DNA from: Tipula vernalis
Lineage: Eukaryota; Arthropoda; Insecta; Diptera; Tipulidae
Direction of reading: 5' to 3'
Length of the DNA: 64,000 nucleotides
Assembly (NCBI GenBank): GCA_958295665.1
Contig: OY282558.1
Coordinates: forward strand, 327,147,106-327,211,105
The position numbers and the translations under genes are program-made. Below, one piece after another: positions 35,857-46,740 of this stretch. Each line of letters begins with the position of its first letter. Positions within the stretch are counted from its first letter, which is position 1. The notes under the pieces were generated by a model, which did no database searches, had not been told where the DNA came from, and saw nothing but the letters and a program-made list of their open reading frames with translations.

Positions 35857-37367
35857 TTAAAAAGATGATATAATGGGAGAATGTAAATTGCACAAATAAA
35901 ACACATTTTGAATTATTTGATTGGCAAAGGGCCACATACTTGTAGGCATTGGTGTTATTAATATTTGGTTAATTTTTGCCAATCCAATCACTCGTTCTAC
36001 GATAATTCGTTTGTTGGCTATAACCCTTGTATGCGCGATTTCTTCCTCCGTTAATTGGCTTTTACCTCTTAAAAACGGAGGTATATTTAAAACCACACCC
36101 TTATTTTCCAACAAATCAGAGATGTCAAAACCTCTATCAGCTAATAAAAAGTCCCCTCGCTCTAATTTATTTAAAATATGCGATTTTTGAAAGATTTCTC
36201 TGTCCGAAATCGCACCTCCAAAAGTTTCCGACATAAAAATTACCAATCCATTTTCGTCAACGGCAATTAATATTTTGAAGGTGGTTCTATTTTTGTAATT
36301 GGAAAATGTTAATTGCTGATAATTTGGATTTTCTGATTTCTCCACTGGCACCTCAGTGCAATCAATTATTGCGCGATATAAAGGATTAATTTTCGACAAT
36401 TTCCAAAACTCAATTTGTCGCAACACCAAATAAATATTTTTCGTCATATTTTTAAATATATCAGATATCAGATTTCGGTTGATCATAAAAATATTTTGCA
36501 TAAAAATAAAATCGTTATTGTGCCGATATTTAAATAACGTGATTAGCAGTTGATCATTAAGACCTATTTCAGGATGAATCGTTTCATATTTCTCTTTCGC
36601 TATTAAAGTTGCTAAAAAATTGAAACGTTTTAAATCCAACCCAGTAAAATATTTCAATTGATCAATCAAGATATTTGAAAATCGGATAAATGAAGTGGGA
36701 TCTGCGAGAGTTTGAGTCATCTTGCTTTTTGTTTGCACGGTGGTTTGTGTTTCCGCTTGTGATGTAATATTAGCAGCGTAATCGACAATTTCATTATTAA
36801 TTAATAATGTGGCTTCCGGAGACGAGTTTGCCTATAATAATATTCCATAAACAATATTATAGCAATTATTATCTAATTTATTATTGTATTGTAATTACTA
36901 TACCTGCAATGATGAGGTCAGTTGTTTTGATATTTGGTCTTGAACTGTTGTTGAATTTGTTAATAAAGAGGGCATCCTCTGGCTGTGTCGTTTTTCGCGT
37001 TCCTTTGCACTGTGTTTAACAGTACTTTCAAATTTCCTTAGCGGGATATTTTTTGAAGGTATTGAACCACGTTTAAGCACTTTATTAACGCCTACAAATA
37101 AATCAAATATTTCCGTTGCAAAAATTATCATTAATATGTGAAATATGTCTTGTCTTGATGAAACCTACCAAAATTACTTATCTTGTAATCATTTTCATCA
37201 AAATGAGCACTACAAACTAGGAACCATTTTGAGGGATATTTTCCTAGCCGTAATTTGATAATCCACTTTTGTTTTAAAATATGTTGGTACGGAAAGCGAT
37301 GAAATTTTATGCCACAATTTTTTGAAAATTTGTTGTTGCATTTCGGCACACAACAGGTTGTAACCAT
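35857..37367 (-). CDS. THAP-domain DDE_Tnp_4 transposase, 3 exons, 453 aa
   Basis: Exons 37367-37169, 37091-36904 and 36831-35857 are joined by GT-AG introns of 77 bp (37168-37092) and 72 bp (36903-36832); all phases agree and no stop interrupts 453 codons. Residues 1-80 form a THAP zinc finger (C6, C10, C52, H55, conserved P26 and W35, and CSAHF at 52-56); the first intron splits it after FG67. Residues about 190-255 are a helix-turn-helix-like region. The RNase-H-fold catalytic core has IIDCTEV (D286), GGAISDRE, LLADRGFDI (D361), LNIPPFLRGK and the IIVERVIG helix (E408), a complete DDE set. Start chosen at 37367 because the THAP finger begins there; an upstream in-frame stretch is hydrophobic. 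A polyadenylation signal lies at 35832-35827, 25 bp past the stop. Acts as a nuclear cut-and-paste transposase. Confidence 0.88.
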
Positions 37368-38239
37368 TTTTGTAGTCTTCTTTTCAAATAAAATTAAATG
37401 AAAGAACAACAATTTTTTTAATGAATAGGAAAGTAACAAATATTTTGTATATTTTTCTCCTGTGCTGTTGTTAATTTAACGTTTAATATAGTAAAAATGA
37501 ATAAATTTATTAGACCCATCTAAATTTAACCATATATTTCAGTGTGAAATCGAAACGTCAAATTTAAAGCTATCCTTTAAACTGACATGCTGCCACCTGG
37601 TGTCTGGTAAAAGTAATAATGTCGTTTTGCATGCCCCATTTTGGGATTAAATAACTTTTTTTCGTATTTTTCTGTAACCATTTAGACATCTTACGTACAC
37701 TAGTAACACTAAAGATAAATTTAGCAAGTATTATTTTAATTTGTCAGAGCCAACTTTGATGTATTTTTCAAAATGAAAGTTCGAAAAAATATACTTAAGA
37801 AATAATTTAATTTTAATATTTCTGCAATTAATATTTACTTAATACCAATATAGCCTTCTTGTATATTGTTCTTAAAGATATGTAGAAAACTTTTATATAA
37901 ACATTTTATAAAATTTTTGCTTTTTTCATTGAAAAACTTGAAATTAAAAAACACCATTTTTACTATAGATTCCTATGGAAATCAGTGAAAAGTTATACCA
38001 CTAAAAAAGCTTCTAAAAAATACGTCATTAAGATTATGGCTCTATACTCTAGAAGGCTCTGCTAGTATTCTGGGTAGCAATACTTCAGAAATTAAATTAA
38101 TTTTATTGATTTTAATTTGTGTGCTATCAACACCTATTTTTATTTCAATTAACAAAATAGAATTCTATTAGCTGTATTTTAGAAACCGCCTCGGAGGAAT
38201 TTCTATGTTGATTTAGAAAAAATTTCAAATGAGTTTTCT

Positions 38240-40200
38240 GTTCGTTACACGGACAAATTGTAACCTAATTAACAGTAAGCACAAAAAAGCAATTAAACTT
38301 AAACAACTTTTGAATAAGGATGTAAAACAGTTAATTCAGAACAACGTGTTTCGGTAAATCATCATCATCACTGCTAGACCTGATTATTAGAAATACTGAC
38401 AAAATTGAATTTTGCAATCAAATATCGGTAGGATTTTCTGATCACGATGTACTCTATTTTTCTTACAAAATTTAATAATAATAATTCGAACCCTTCATTT
38501 AATTTCTGTGATTTTAAGTATATTGGCGTTTCCAAACTGGTCTCGTCTTATAACAATTTAAATTGGAACAAATCATTCCATATACTGAAGCCGGATGAAA
38601 AAATTAATTTTGTTTTGAAAACCGATTAAAATTAAATCGTCTCTAAATTAAGTAACTTCATTTATCAAAGCTGGAAACGAACAAGAAGCACTATATTATA
38701 CCAATAATTTAAGTTAATTAGACACTCACTGTTACTCTAAATTCCATAGCGTTGATGATATTCCCATTAAATTTGTAAAACTTATTTTTCCTTTCAATAG
38801 TCTAATTATGACATCCACTTTCCCTTCTATTTGGAAACACTCCAAGATTCTATCTATTCCGAAAAATAAAACTTGTAATGATTTATCGGATTTTCGACCG
38901 AATACATCTAAAGTTTTTGAGAGAATTTTGCAGACGCAAACATTGTGATACCTTGAGTCGGACAAGATGATTTCCAATTATCAGTCTGCTTACCGTCCAT
39001 ACCGTACTATTACCACTGCTTTATTTTAGATTAGTGATGATGTTCGTAGGGCTGTTTTCCTAGATTTCAGCAAAGCATTCGATCCTATCGATCACCAGAT
39101 TCTTATCGTTAAACTTTGAAAGGCCTTCAAATTTGCATCTACTGCATGCAAATTAGTTCATTCATATCTTTCTGGTCGTTCACAGATAATAACTATCGGT
39201 TCATTTACTTCTGGAACTTGTTATATAGATTCTGGGGTTTCCACAGGGGTCTGTTCTAGGCCTATTTTTGTTTATGATGTATAATAACGATGACTTTGCA
39301 GATGACTTTTATAATAGAAATTTATAGATTTAGCGATCCAGCGAATATTGGCGATAGCATCAACAAAGTAAATCTTGATATAGCTTTAATTTGTGATTTG
39401 TCATTGAGGAACAGGCTCTCCTTAAATTGTGATAAAACGCAATGTATTTTGATTTCATCTATAATAGCCCTATGATACTGTTAAAAATTTTGGGGTAATT
39501 TTTGACAAAACATTTTGTTGGGATTCTCATATTGAATCTGTCAGCAAAACAATTAAATAGAAAAATCCCTCTTTCAAGAGACTAGACTACAGCTGATGCA
39601 GTCATACATCCTGCCACATTTCCTTTTCGGAGATTTAGTTTTATTTGGCCTTCAGAAACAGTATTTCAATGAACTCCAAATGCTCTTTAATAAATGTGTC
39701 AGATATCTGTTTAGATTAAGAAAATATGATCATATTTCTAATTATTCGAAATCTCCAAAGCTACAGAATATTTAAAATTGGTATTCACAAACTGTAAACA
39801 TTTCACCGCTGCACATCGAAAAAAAACATAATCGGTCAAATTTGTCACTATAAACCTTACAGACCATAATTTACGTTTATAGAGGCAAGTTACATTTTGT
39901 GAGTAGAGGCATTAGTTTAGTTATATAGAATAAAACTACTTGGATTCATAGACAGAACCTTGTCCAAAGATTTAAAAAATGTAACAGTTTAAAAACTCTT
40001 AGTACTGAGTAGTTATATTTGATTGATACTTCCGAAATTTACGCAAACAAAGAACCACAAGCGATTTACAATGAACTTTAATTTTTTTTGTCTTTTCTGT
40101 AAGGCTACAAAATGGCCTTCCATATAATTTTATTTTATTTCGACATTTTAAACGACCATTCTGCTTAACACTTTGACTTTCATCACGACTCACGAAGTAT
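38240..40200 (+). pseudogene. Decayed LINE, EN + RT
   Basis: Frame-shifting translation recovers a LINE order. End of the endonuclease: SSSLLDLIIRNTDKIEF and GFSDHDVLYFSY (38355-38470). RT: DIPIKFVKLIFPF, PSIWKHSKILSIPK, LSDFRP and SKVFERILQ (38755-38935); NYQSAYRP (about 38978); VFLDFSKAFDPIDHQIL (39054-39105); YLSGRSQIITIGSFTSGTCY (39167-39225). A catalytic-like FADDF follows at about 39295, then LSLRNRLSLNCDKTQC (39400-39445), KNFGVIFDKTFCWDSHI (39484-39535) and a C-terminal trace to about 39980. The GVPQGS motif is damaged (SGVSTGVCSRP). Many stops; the 5' part and ORF1 are missing. Confidence 0.8.
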
Positions 40201-40362
40201 AGACTATAAGATTAAGCATGCAACTTAAGATACGTTACTATCTTAAATAAATCAGAATTTGTATCATTCTTTTATTTCTCCTGATTTGTTTAAACTTTGT
40301 TTCATTCACCCGTGATATTTAATATTGGCCCCCTATTCTTGTGACCAAATTTAGTATTTTAT

Positions 40363-40915
40363 CAATGCCGTCTAGAATATACAAGCCATACTACTGTCTA
40401 CGTCACTCGATTTATGTCGACAGTTCCATTAATCTTCTGCAGATGGCATTAATGCTAGAAAAATGAAAGAGAACAAAACATGAAAACGAAGAGATTAAAA
40501 CATGTGAAAATATAAAAAATAAATTAGTATTAATCCAAGCGCAAGAAAGGGAGGTTGTACATCGTGTTTTTTTTCATAATTTAAAATTATTAATAAAAAA
40601 TAGTTCATATAAATTTTTCCAACTCATATTATATTTTTAGTTAATATTTATTTATATTTAAATCATTATTTTATTAATAATATTATTAGTTTTAAATTAT
40701 GCAGAAAATTAGCAGAGATAAAAATATGTACAACCTTCCTTTCGTACGCATGAGCTAATACTAAATAATTTTTTTATTTTTGAAATGTTTTATTCTCTGT
40801 TTCTCTCAACTCTTTCATTTTTCGAATGTTAATTGCCATCTAGGTTATGTCGCTGAATTAAAAAAAAATAATTTTTGCTTTTAGCAGTATGGCTTGTATA
40901 TTCTAGACGGCATTG
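40363..40915. mobile_element. 553-bp MITE related to the THAP/DDE transposon, 7-bp TSD
   Basis: Ends CAATGCCGTCTAGAATATAC and the exact inverse, flanked by ATTTTAT at 40356-40362 and 40916-40922. Inverse similarity reaches about 190 bp inward, including GGAGGTTGTACAT (40551) and ATGTACAACCTTCC (40726). The first 20 bp match the right end of the 34232-38061 element (CAGAGCCTTCTAGAGTATAG, read inward) at 15 of 20 positions, and both then have (A)AGCCATA. Non-coding; presumably mobilised by a transposase of that family. Confidence 0.82.
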
Positions 40916-41348
40916 ATTTTATGTACTCGTAACGTATCAAAATCAAACTAAATCCGAATTATATTTTATAAAATTTTCAGAGATCGACGTCGACTCCTAT
41001 TAAAGAAGATTAAAAATCATAAGCGAACCATGTCGAATCGGATGTGAAACTTCTTAGCATTGGTTAGAAATTAATGATCGTTTAAATTGATTTGTTTCTC
41101 CTTTATTTTGAAACCGTATCTCCTCAGTAAATCCGTTGAATATACTGTAATGCATTTAACTTTTTTATGGAGGGTAAACGAAATAAAAAAAGGTAAATAT
41201 TTCATGTATAGATACTTTATTCTTTATTATTACAAAAATTGAACGAACATAAAATAGAAAATGCATTAACAAGAAAATGAACACTATAAATCAACATTTA
41301 CCGTAGTAAATGATTTACTCGAGAATTCGACCGCAGGCAACCGCAGTA

Positions 41349-42180
41349 TTTTTTTTTTTTTTTTTTTTACATTGGGTACATTCAGGTAAGCCAACTCTTG
41401 CTAACATGTTGGGTGAAATCAACTCGTTGAGACCGGAACGCGCAAGATACTTTCACAATTTCATGGCAATGTGATAGTTTAAATGTTATTTTTTCCATCG
41501 GTAAATTTTTGATGCCAGCCATGATCGGAGACCTGAATGTGCCGAATGTCATGATCGGAGTATATTTATCCTTTAATAAAATGTAACTTGCTTTTTTTAT
41601 AACGTATAAATTTAACTATATGATTAATTCGATTCGATAGAGAATTTAAAAATTAATGTTTGTATATCTAGGACCTATTTGGTAAATCAACAATTTTGAA
41701 CGTTTTACTCTTTCCCTTTCCTTTTACTCTTCCGTTCTTCCCGTATTGTTCGTACGAATCACGATTCATCTGCTATGATTCTTAGAGCTTTAGACTGGAG
41801 CCGCTGAGGAATGTCCAATTTTAGATTGCTGGTGTTTCCCCATAGCTGTATACTACACATCTTTGGTTTCTGCCTTGTATGTTTAAGTCATGTTAGATTT
41901 TAGAATCTTTGAGTTTCTTTCAACGCATAAGTTGCCCGAGTAACTATAACTGAAAAGATGTATTTGGATTTGTAGCGGGCTGCAACTTCGATTCCTTCTC
42001 TGTAATTGGCCAGATGACTACCATTACAGAGAACGCATTTCATTTATGTTCCCATTCTTGTACGTTGGAACATGTTTCAGTAAGTTCGTAAGTTTCACAA
42101 GTTTCGACCACATTCAAATATGAGTGAATTGACCGCATTACACTAGCTTTATATTTAGGTAGGTATGGGTTATTCCAAAT
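41349..42180 (-). pseudogene. Internally deleted Jockey-type LINE with poly(A)
   Basis: Minus-strand reading: an ORF1 zinc-knuckle piece KCVLCNGSHLANYREG (about 42045-41998), then, after a gap that omits the endonuclease and most of RT, the RT C-terminal signature SIQLWGNTSNLKLDIPQRLQ and SKALRIIADE (41855-41765). A 3' untranslated region follows, and a 20-base T-run at 41349-41368 on the plus strand represents the poly(A) tail. Typical of a Jockey-clade element that lost its centre. Confidence 0.72.
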
Positions 42181-42380
42181 TATGAGCACTTAAGGCGGTT
42201 ACACAGTGTTGCAACAAAAAAAAAAAAAAAAAACATTTGTTCTTTTTTTTGCTTTAATGGATAGTTTTTGACCCTAAGAATGTGAAGCTTCGTCTTCAAA
42301 ACTCAATTCGCAACAGAAGAATTCGAAATGACCGCCATACGCGGATGCCTCGAGAGCGCTCGCTGTATTTGCTATTGGTG

Positions 42381-42602
42381 TTAAACTGATTTTTCGGCAT
42401 TTTTTATAGACAAATATATTAATTGTTCATGGCAATCCCAATATTTTCGATTTGGTAAATCAGAAAAATATAGAGGCCAATCGCTCTCAATATATCTACT
42501 GAAAAAAGTAGAAATATCTTCCCCCCTCCCCGTAATTTTAATTTTGGCTGAAGGCCCAGAGTTATACCAATGTATAACTCTGCAAAAATGAGAACCCTCC
42601 AT
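42381..42602 (-). CDS. Repeated ORF, copy 1 (unknown)
   Basis: 73 codons starting MEGSHFCRVIHWYNSG and ending near IKNAEKS. Balanced composition with W, H and C residues, unlike the chance ORFs here. Identical protein sequence to copies 2 and 3. The final codon context differs because the copy stops at the insertion edge. No family recognised. Confidence 0.35.
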   Translation of the reverse strand: MEGSHFCRVIHWYNSGPSAKIKITGRGEDISTFFSRYIESDWPLYFSDLPNRKYWDCHEQLIYLSIKNAEKSV

Positions 42603-43394
42603 GAGTTCTGTTGGTAGTTTGGTTTCGTACTGAAAAGTATGGTCTACTCATCAGGTAGCTGCCTGATGAGTAGACCATACTTTTCAGTACGAAACCAAAC
42701 TACCAACAGAACTCATGGAGGGTTCTCATTTTTGCAGAGTTATACATTGGTATAACTCTGGGCCTTCAGCTAAAATTAAAATTACGGGGAGGGGGGAAGA
42801 TATTTCTACTTTTTTCAGTAGATATATTGAGAGCGATTGGCCTCTATATTTTTCTGATTTACCAAATCGAAAATATTGGGATTGCCATGAACAATTAATA
42901 TATTTGTCTATAAAAAATGCCGAAAAATCAACTTTATTACAGACAGACAAATTAAATTCTTAACAAATATACGTGTGGGCATAATACACACACAAATGAG
43001 GTTTCTCCATGGGTTTTTATATTTGATGTAGTTGAATAATAATTCGCTATGTCAGTACGTTCTGGCCAGATACTTAATGTATGTGGTTAGAGTGGAAATT
43101 TTTGTAGTTTGGTCGTAGCTGCCTGATGAGTAGACCATACTTTTCAGTACGAAACCAAACTACCAACAGAACTCATGGAGGGTTCTCATTTTTGCAGAGT
43201 TATACATTGGTATAACTCTGGGCCTTCAGCCAAAATTAAAATTACGGGGAGGGGGGAAGATATTTCTACTTTTTTCAGTAGATATATTGAGAGCGATTGG
43301 CCTCTATATTTTTCTGATTTACCAAATCGAAAATATTGGGATTGCCATGAACAATTAATATATTTGTCTATAAAAAATGCCGAAAAATCAACTT
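42387..43394. mobile_element. Palindrome plus direct copy carrying a 73-codon ORF, 14-bp flanking repeats
   Basis: 42387-42655 is a near-perfect inverse of 42662-42930 (269-bp arms, 6-bp spacer TAGCTG, one mismatch seen). A third copy in direct orientation occupies 43115-43398 (copy 2 is 42655-42938; each 284 bp), separated by a unique 176-bp spacer. TATTGGTGTTAAAC occurs directly at both edges (42373-42386 and 43395-43408), which could be a target duplication. The mechanism is unknown: an insertion with a long duplication, or a template-switch rearrangement. Confidence 0.75.
42715..42963 (+). CDS. Repeated ORF, copy 2 (unknown)
   Basis: 82 codons; the first 72 residues are identical to copies 1 and 3, with one synonymous GCT/GCC difference at the alanine of SAKIK. 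The unique tail is TLLQTDKLNS. The start sits within a possible intron end (TTTTTGCAG at 42729-42737), so the segment could instead be an exon beginning AGTTATACATTGG. A shorter overlapping minus-strand ORF exists, so the coding strand is uncertain. Confidence 0.35.
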   Translation: MEGSHFCRVIHWYNSGPSAKIKITGRGEDISTFFSRYIESDWPLYFSDLPNRKYWDCHEQLIYLSIKNAEKSTLLQTDKLNS

Positions 43395-43453
43395 TATTGG
43401 TGTTAAACGTGTTTTTCTCAAAATTAGGTTTTTTGACTTGGTTGACAGCATAG
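43175..43453 (+). CDS. Repeated ORF, copy 3 (unknown)
   Basis: 92 codons; same first 72 residues, then TLLVLNVFFSKLGFLTWLTA from the flanking DNA. The minus strand is also open for 152 codons over 43186-43644, so this copy may be read on either strand or on neither. Confidence 0.35.
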   Translation: MEGSHFCRVIHWYNSGPSAKIKITGRGEDISTFFSRYIESDWPLYFSDLPNRKYWDCHEQLIYLSIKNAEKSTLLVLNVFFSKLGFLTWLTA

Positions 43454-44917
43454 CACATACTGTTTTTGCCAGATCGACTTAATTCAAAATGGAGTCTGCT
43501 CAGGAAATGTGTCGTTATCGCCGCATCATACAGTTTTTTATTGCCAATTTTTATTATTAACGAAAAAAGCATTTTTTTTTCTCTCCGCCATTTTTGTCTA
43601 ATCGAAATTTTCGAATTCTGTACAATGCGACCATAGTTATTCACATGGAACTGTAGTTATGTTACAAACTCGATCATCCAAGCCATTTCCTTGTAAAAAA
43701 CTCAGAAAAAATTCATTAATTTTCGTTACTCTACACTGCCTTAACGATTTTGTCATGAGAGTATAGGTAAATTTTTATACCATGAGGAACCTGCCAATAC
43801 TCGCCATACAAATCACATTTGTTTACAATGGCTGCTTAATTCTTAATGAAAATAAGTTTAAAAATGCTTGCTACTGGCGCTGTTAATATTTTTTTTCGAT
43901 CATTTTTGTGAGCTTACAAATATTTTTAGTTTGACCTCACAGCATTTTTGTTGATTTTTTTACTAAGTAAATGTTGCGTTAACTGAAAATCTGTCCAGCT
44001 TAGCAAGTATATTTGCACGGCGTATAATACACATTTTGCTATTGTGTTTCATCATATATTTTTATTCTATTAGAGTATTAGTGTATCAAAAAGGTTTGAA
44101 TCGGGTGGAATCGGTTCAAATTGTTGGTGCTTATGCACGCCTTGATTATTTTTTCTGTCATAGAGGAATTGATATTTTCGTGTCTATTGTTGTTGTGTAA
44201 TCTACGACATTCATTTGATGTCGTTAATAAAAAAATAAAAAAACAACAACAAGCAAAAACAGAAAACAATATAAATAAATGGCTTTTAATTTATACGTTC
44301 TTCGTCGGCCATATTCGTATTGTTTTTAATTTTTATTTTTATTTTGGAATGTGTTATTTCTTTCTGAGTTATATGTGCGTACATAAGAACATAACAGTAA
44401 AAGCAGTCACCAGTCTCGATCGTTCTCTTTTTAGCTCATTTCTCTTGAGTAACTAAAAAATAAAAAACACACATTTACCAATACCGTTGCCTTCCAGTAA
44501 TTCTCAAATCAATCCTCATTTTGTGACCAAAATCGATGTCTGGAAACAAATTATACCAATACCTTGATTTATAGTATACCAATATACCAATTATACCAGT
44601 CATACATTTTTATTATTTTTGTTTTCCCACCCATTCTCACAAATATTGATAGTTTCTGTCAAAATTTTGTACAAAGATAGATTTTAATAATAAGCAGTTT
44701 GTGTTAACTTTAGGTCCATTTGAGTCTAGAATAGAAGGGGTTGTACGGTTTATGGTCTGTCGATTTTTTTGTTATGTTGATGATAAATTTGACAATTCAT
44801 CAGGTACCTTTTCACAATTTATAGTCGATTGAAGCATCGCGTGGAGGTCTTTTTTACAAAAAGGAGTAATATAAATTTGTTGAACTGTTTTCCGAAATAT
44901 TTTTCTACGAATAATAC
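43409..44917. other. AT-rich stretch without recognised gene
   Basis: The 111-codon ORF at 44121-44456 is hydrophobic and looks like chance. No transposon end recognised. Confidence 0.4.
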
Positions 44918-45787
44918 CAGAGCCTTCTAGAGTATAGAGCCATAATCATACTTTTCATTGATTTTCATAGGAATCCACAGTAAAAATAGTGTTTTTTAGC
45001 TTCAAGTTTTTCAATGAAAAAAGCAAATATATTATAAAACGTTTATATAAATGTTTTCTACATACCTTGAACAACAACATTCAAGAAGACTATATTGTTA
45101 TTGAATAAATATTAATTGCAGAAATACCTATTAAAATTAAACTATGCCTAAAATATATTTTTCGAATTTCCATTTTAAAAAATACACCAAAGTTGGCTCT
45201 GATGAATTAAAATAATACTTGCTAAATTTATCTTTAGTTTTACTAGTGTACGTAAGATGTCTAAAATATTTACAGAAAAATACGAAAAAAAATTATTTAG
45301 TCACAAAATTATCACTCGTACTTAATATTTTGTGAATTTGTTTTGCTTTTTCTACAATTTTTTCACTTGAATGGGTATGATTTGGTATGATTTTACCAAA
45401 TTTTTACGGCCATCACTGCCATCTATGTAATGTATATTGACTTAATGACCAAACGAATTGTAGTAACCTTTTATTTTAATTTGACCAGAATGCTGTTGTT
45501 ATGATTTTATATTTTGGATTAAATAATTCAATTATTACAAGAAAATGAAAACTATTTACTTAAACGACATTCATATATGTTGAAATTCAAATATTTATGA
45601 AAGTATTTCAGAAATCATAATTAAGAATTTGTAACGTTTTCATTTAAAAATTTGTCTTAGGAAAAAAGTGATTTCCCATATGTTTTGTGTATTTTACTAT
45701 GAAAAGTTTGGTGTTTTCCTCGTTTCTAATTCCTTTATAAAAGCTGTGTTTTTTAGCCTATGGCTTTGTATAATCAAGGTTGCTTTG
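44918..45787 (+). mobile_element. 870-bp deletion derivative of the THAP/DDE transposon, 7-bp TSD
   Basis: Flanked by ATAATAC at 44911-44917 and 45788-45794. Its left part (44918 to about 45310) is the inverse of the 38061 end of the 3.83-kb element and its right part (about 45330-45787) the inverse of the 34232 end, with roughly 85-90% identity by eye. It lacks the whole transposase gene and the exon-like cargo: a classic non-autonomous derivative, inserted in the opposite orientation. Ends CAGAGCCTTC and, at the right, a mutated CAAAGC. Confidence 0.88.
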
Positions 45788-45794
45788 ATAATAC

Positions 45795-46740
45795 ACCTTC
45801 CAAATTACAACAATTATTCCAAGGTGTCTTTAAGATAAAATGAATAGATTATCATTTAATATGGAATTTAAATTTCTAAATCCTAGATCTAAAATACTTT
45901 ACTGGTGGCAAATAATATCGTCAACATTTAAAACTAAATTATATCTAGTAAGCTTTAAAGGGTAGATTAAGTTTAGGAGAAAGGCGGTAGGAGATATATA
46001 AAATGAAATGCTATGTGACAAGGAGGTGGGATTCGGTGGCAAAAGATAATTAACGTTAATTCTAATTTTGTACTGCTTGGGTTTTATTATTTTGAATTCT
46101 CGAATGGTCCACAGCGATTCCCCGTTCAGACTGAAGCACTGAGTAAAGAATTATATCGGCCAATTCTCACATTACTCACATAATATTGTGATGTGATCAA
46201 ACAGCACAAATTGTGTATGCTCTCTGAACGGAGTAATTTAAATTCTTAAGGATTTTCAACAATATACTAGGGATATATATAACTGAATCTTATATAAAAA
46301 TATAACTGAATCTAATTGTCAAAGGTCGAAGTTGAAAAATGGCGAATGCGACTATGATTGCTGTTCAACACGTGTTTAAAATAATCTAACATTTTTTGAG
46401 CCTGGGATTTGGGGCTTAAGAGTAGAAGATTTATATGATCATAACCAATTGTGTTATTAGGGAAGGGGTCTCAAAATTTAAGAAAAGCCGTGACATCTTT
46501 TAAGGAGCTTGCCTGCCCGAACGGAAAATGTTTGTAAATATACATGGTTACTTTGGTGATCTGTAGCAGACGCTTTGTGGGAAAAGTGACGTCTGAGGAG
46601 TCGGATAGACCCATATTTTTTTTATTATTTTATTAACAAATTTAAAAGCCTTTAAATTTTAACTCAAAAATATATTTCTTTAGTCTAATAAATCAAAAAT
46701 ATTCGACAAAAATAATTTCATACAAAAATTTGACTTAAAC
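45795..46740. other. AT-rich stretch without recognised gene
   Basis: Nothing identified; the last part may be the decayed 5' portion of the following LINE. Confidence 0.4.

Larger units (their letters stand above)
34232..38061 (-). mobile_element. THAP/DDE_Tnp_4 DNA transposon with 7-bp TSD, probably complete
   Basis: Termini CAGAGC...GCTCTG are immediately flanked by the 7-bp direct repeat CTAGTAT (34225-34231 and 38062-38068). The inverted ends share CAGAGC and then TATAGAGCCATAATC; the left end has a 2-bp insertion. Inside are a three-exon transposase gene on the minus strand and an exon-like ORF on the plus strand. The gene is intact as far as can be read, so this could be an autonomous copy. 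The DDE_Tnp_4 (PIF/Harbinger/ISL2EU-related) groups I know use 2- or 3-bp target duplications; 7 bp is unexpected and is supported by two related elements in this window. Confidence 0.85.

Noticed and set aside
35921..36236. Plus-strand ORFs of 69-89 codons
   Set aside because: Antisense shadows of the THAP/DDE transposase exon 3.
43186..43644. 152-codon minus-strand ORF over copy 3 of the triplicated segment
   Set aside because: Only half lies in the repeated unit, the rest is lysine/isoleucine-rich flank, and the other copies do not preserve it; kept only as a caveat on strand.
44121..44456. 111-codon ORF with hydrophobic segments
   Set aside because: Composition expected from AT-rich DNA; no conserved motif, no splice or polyadenylation support.
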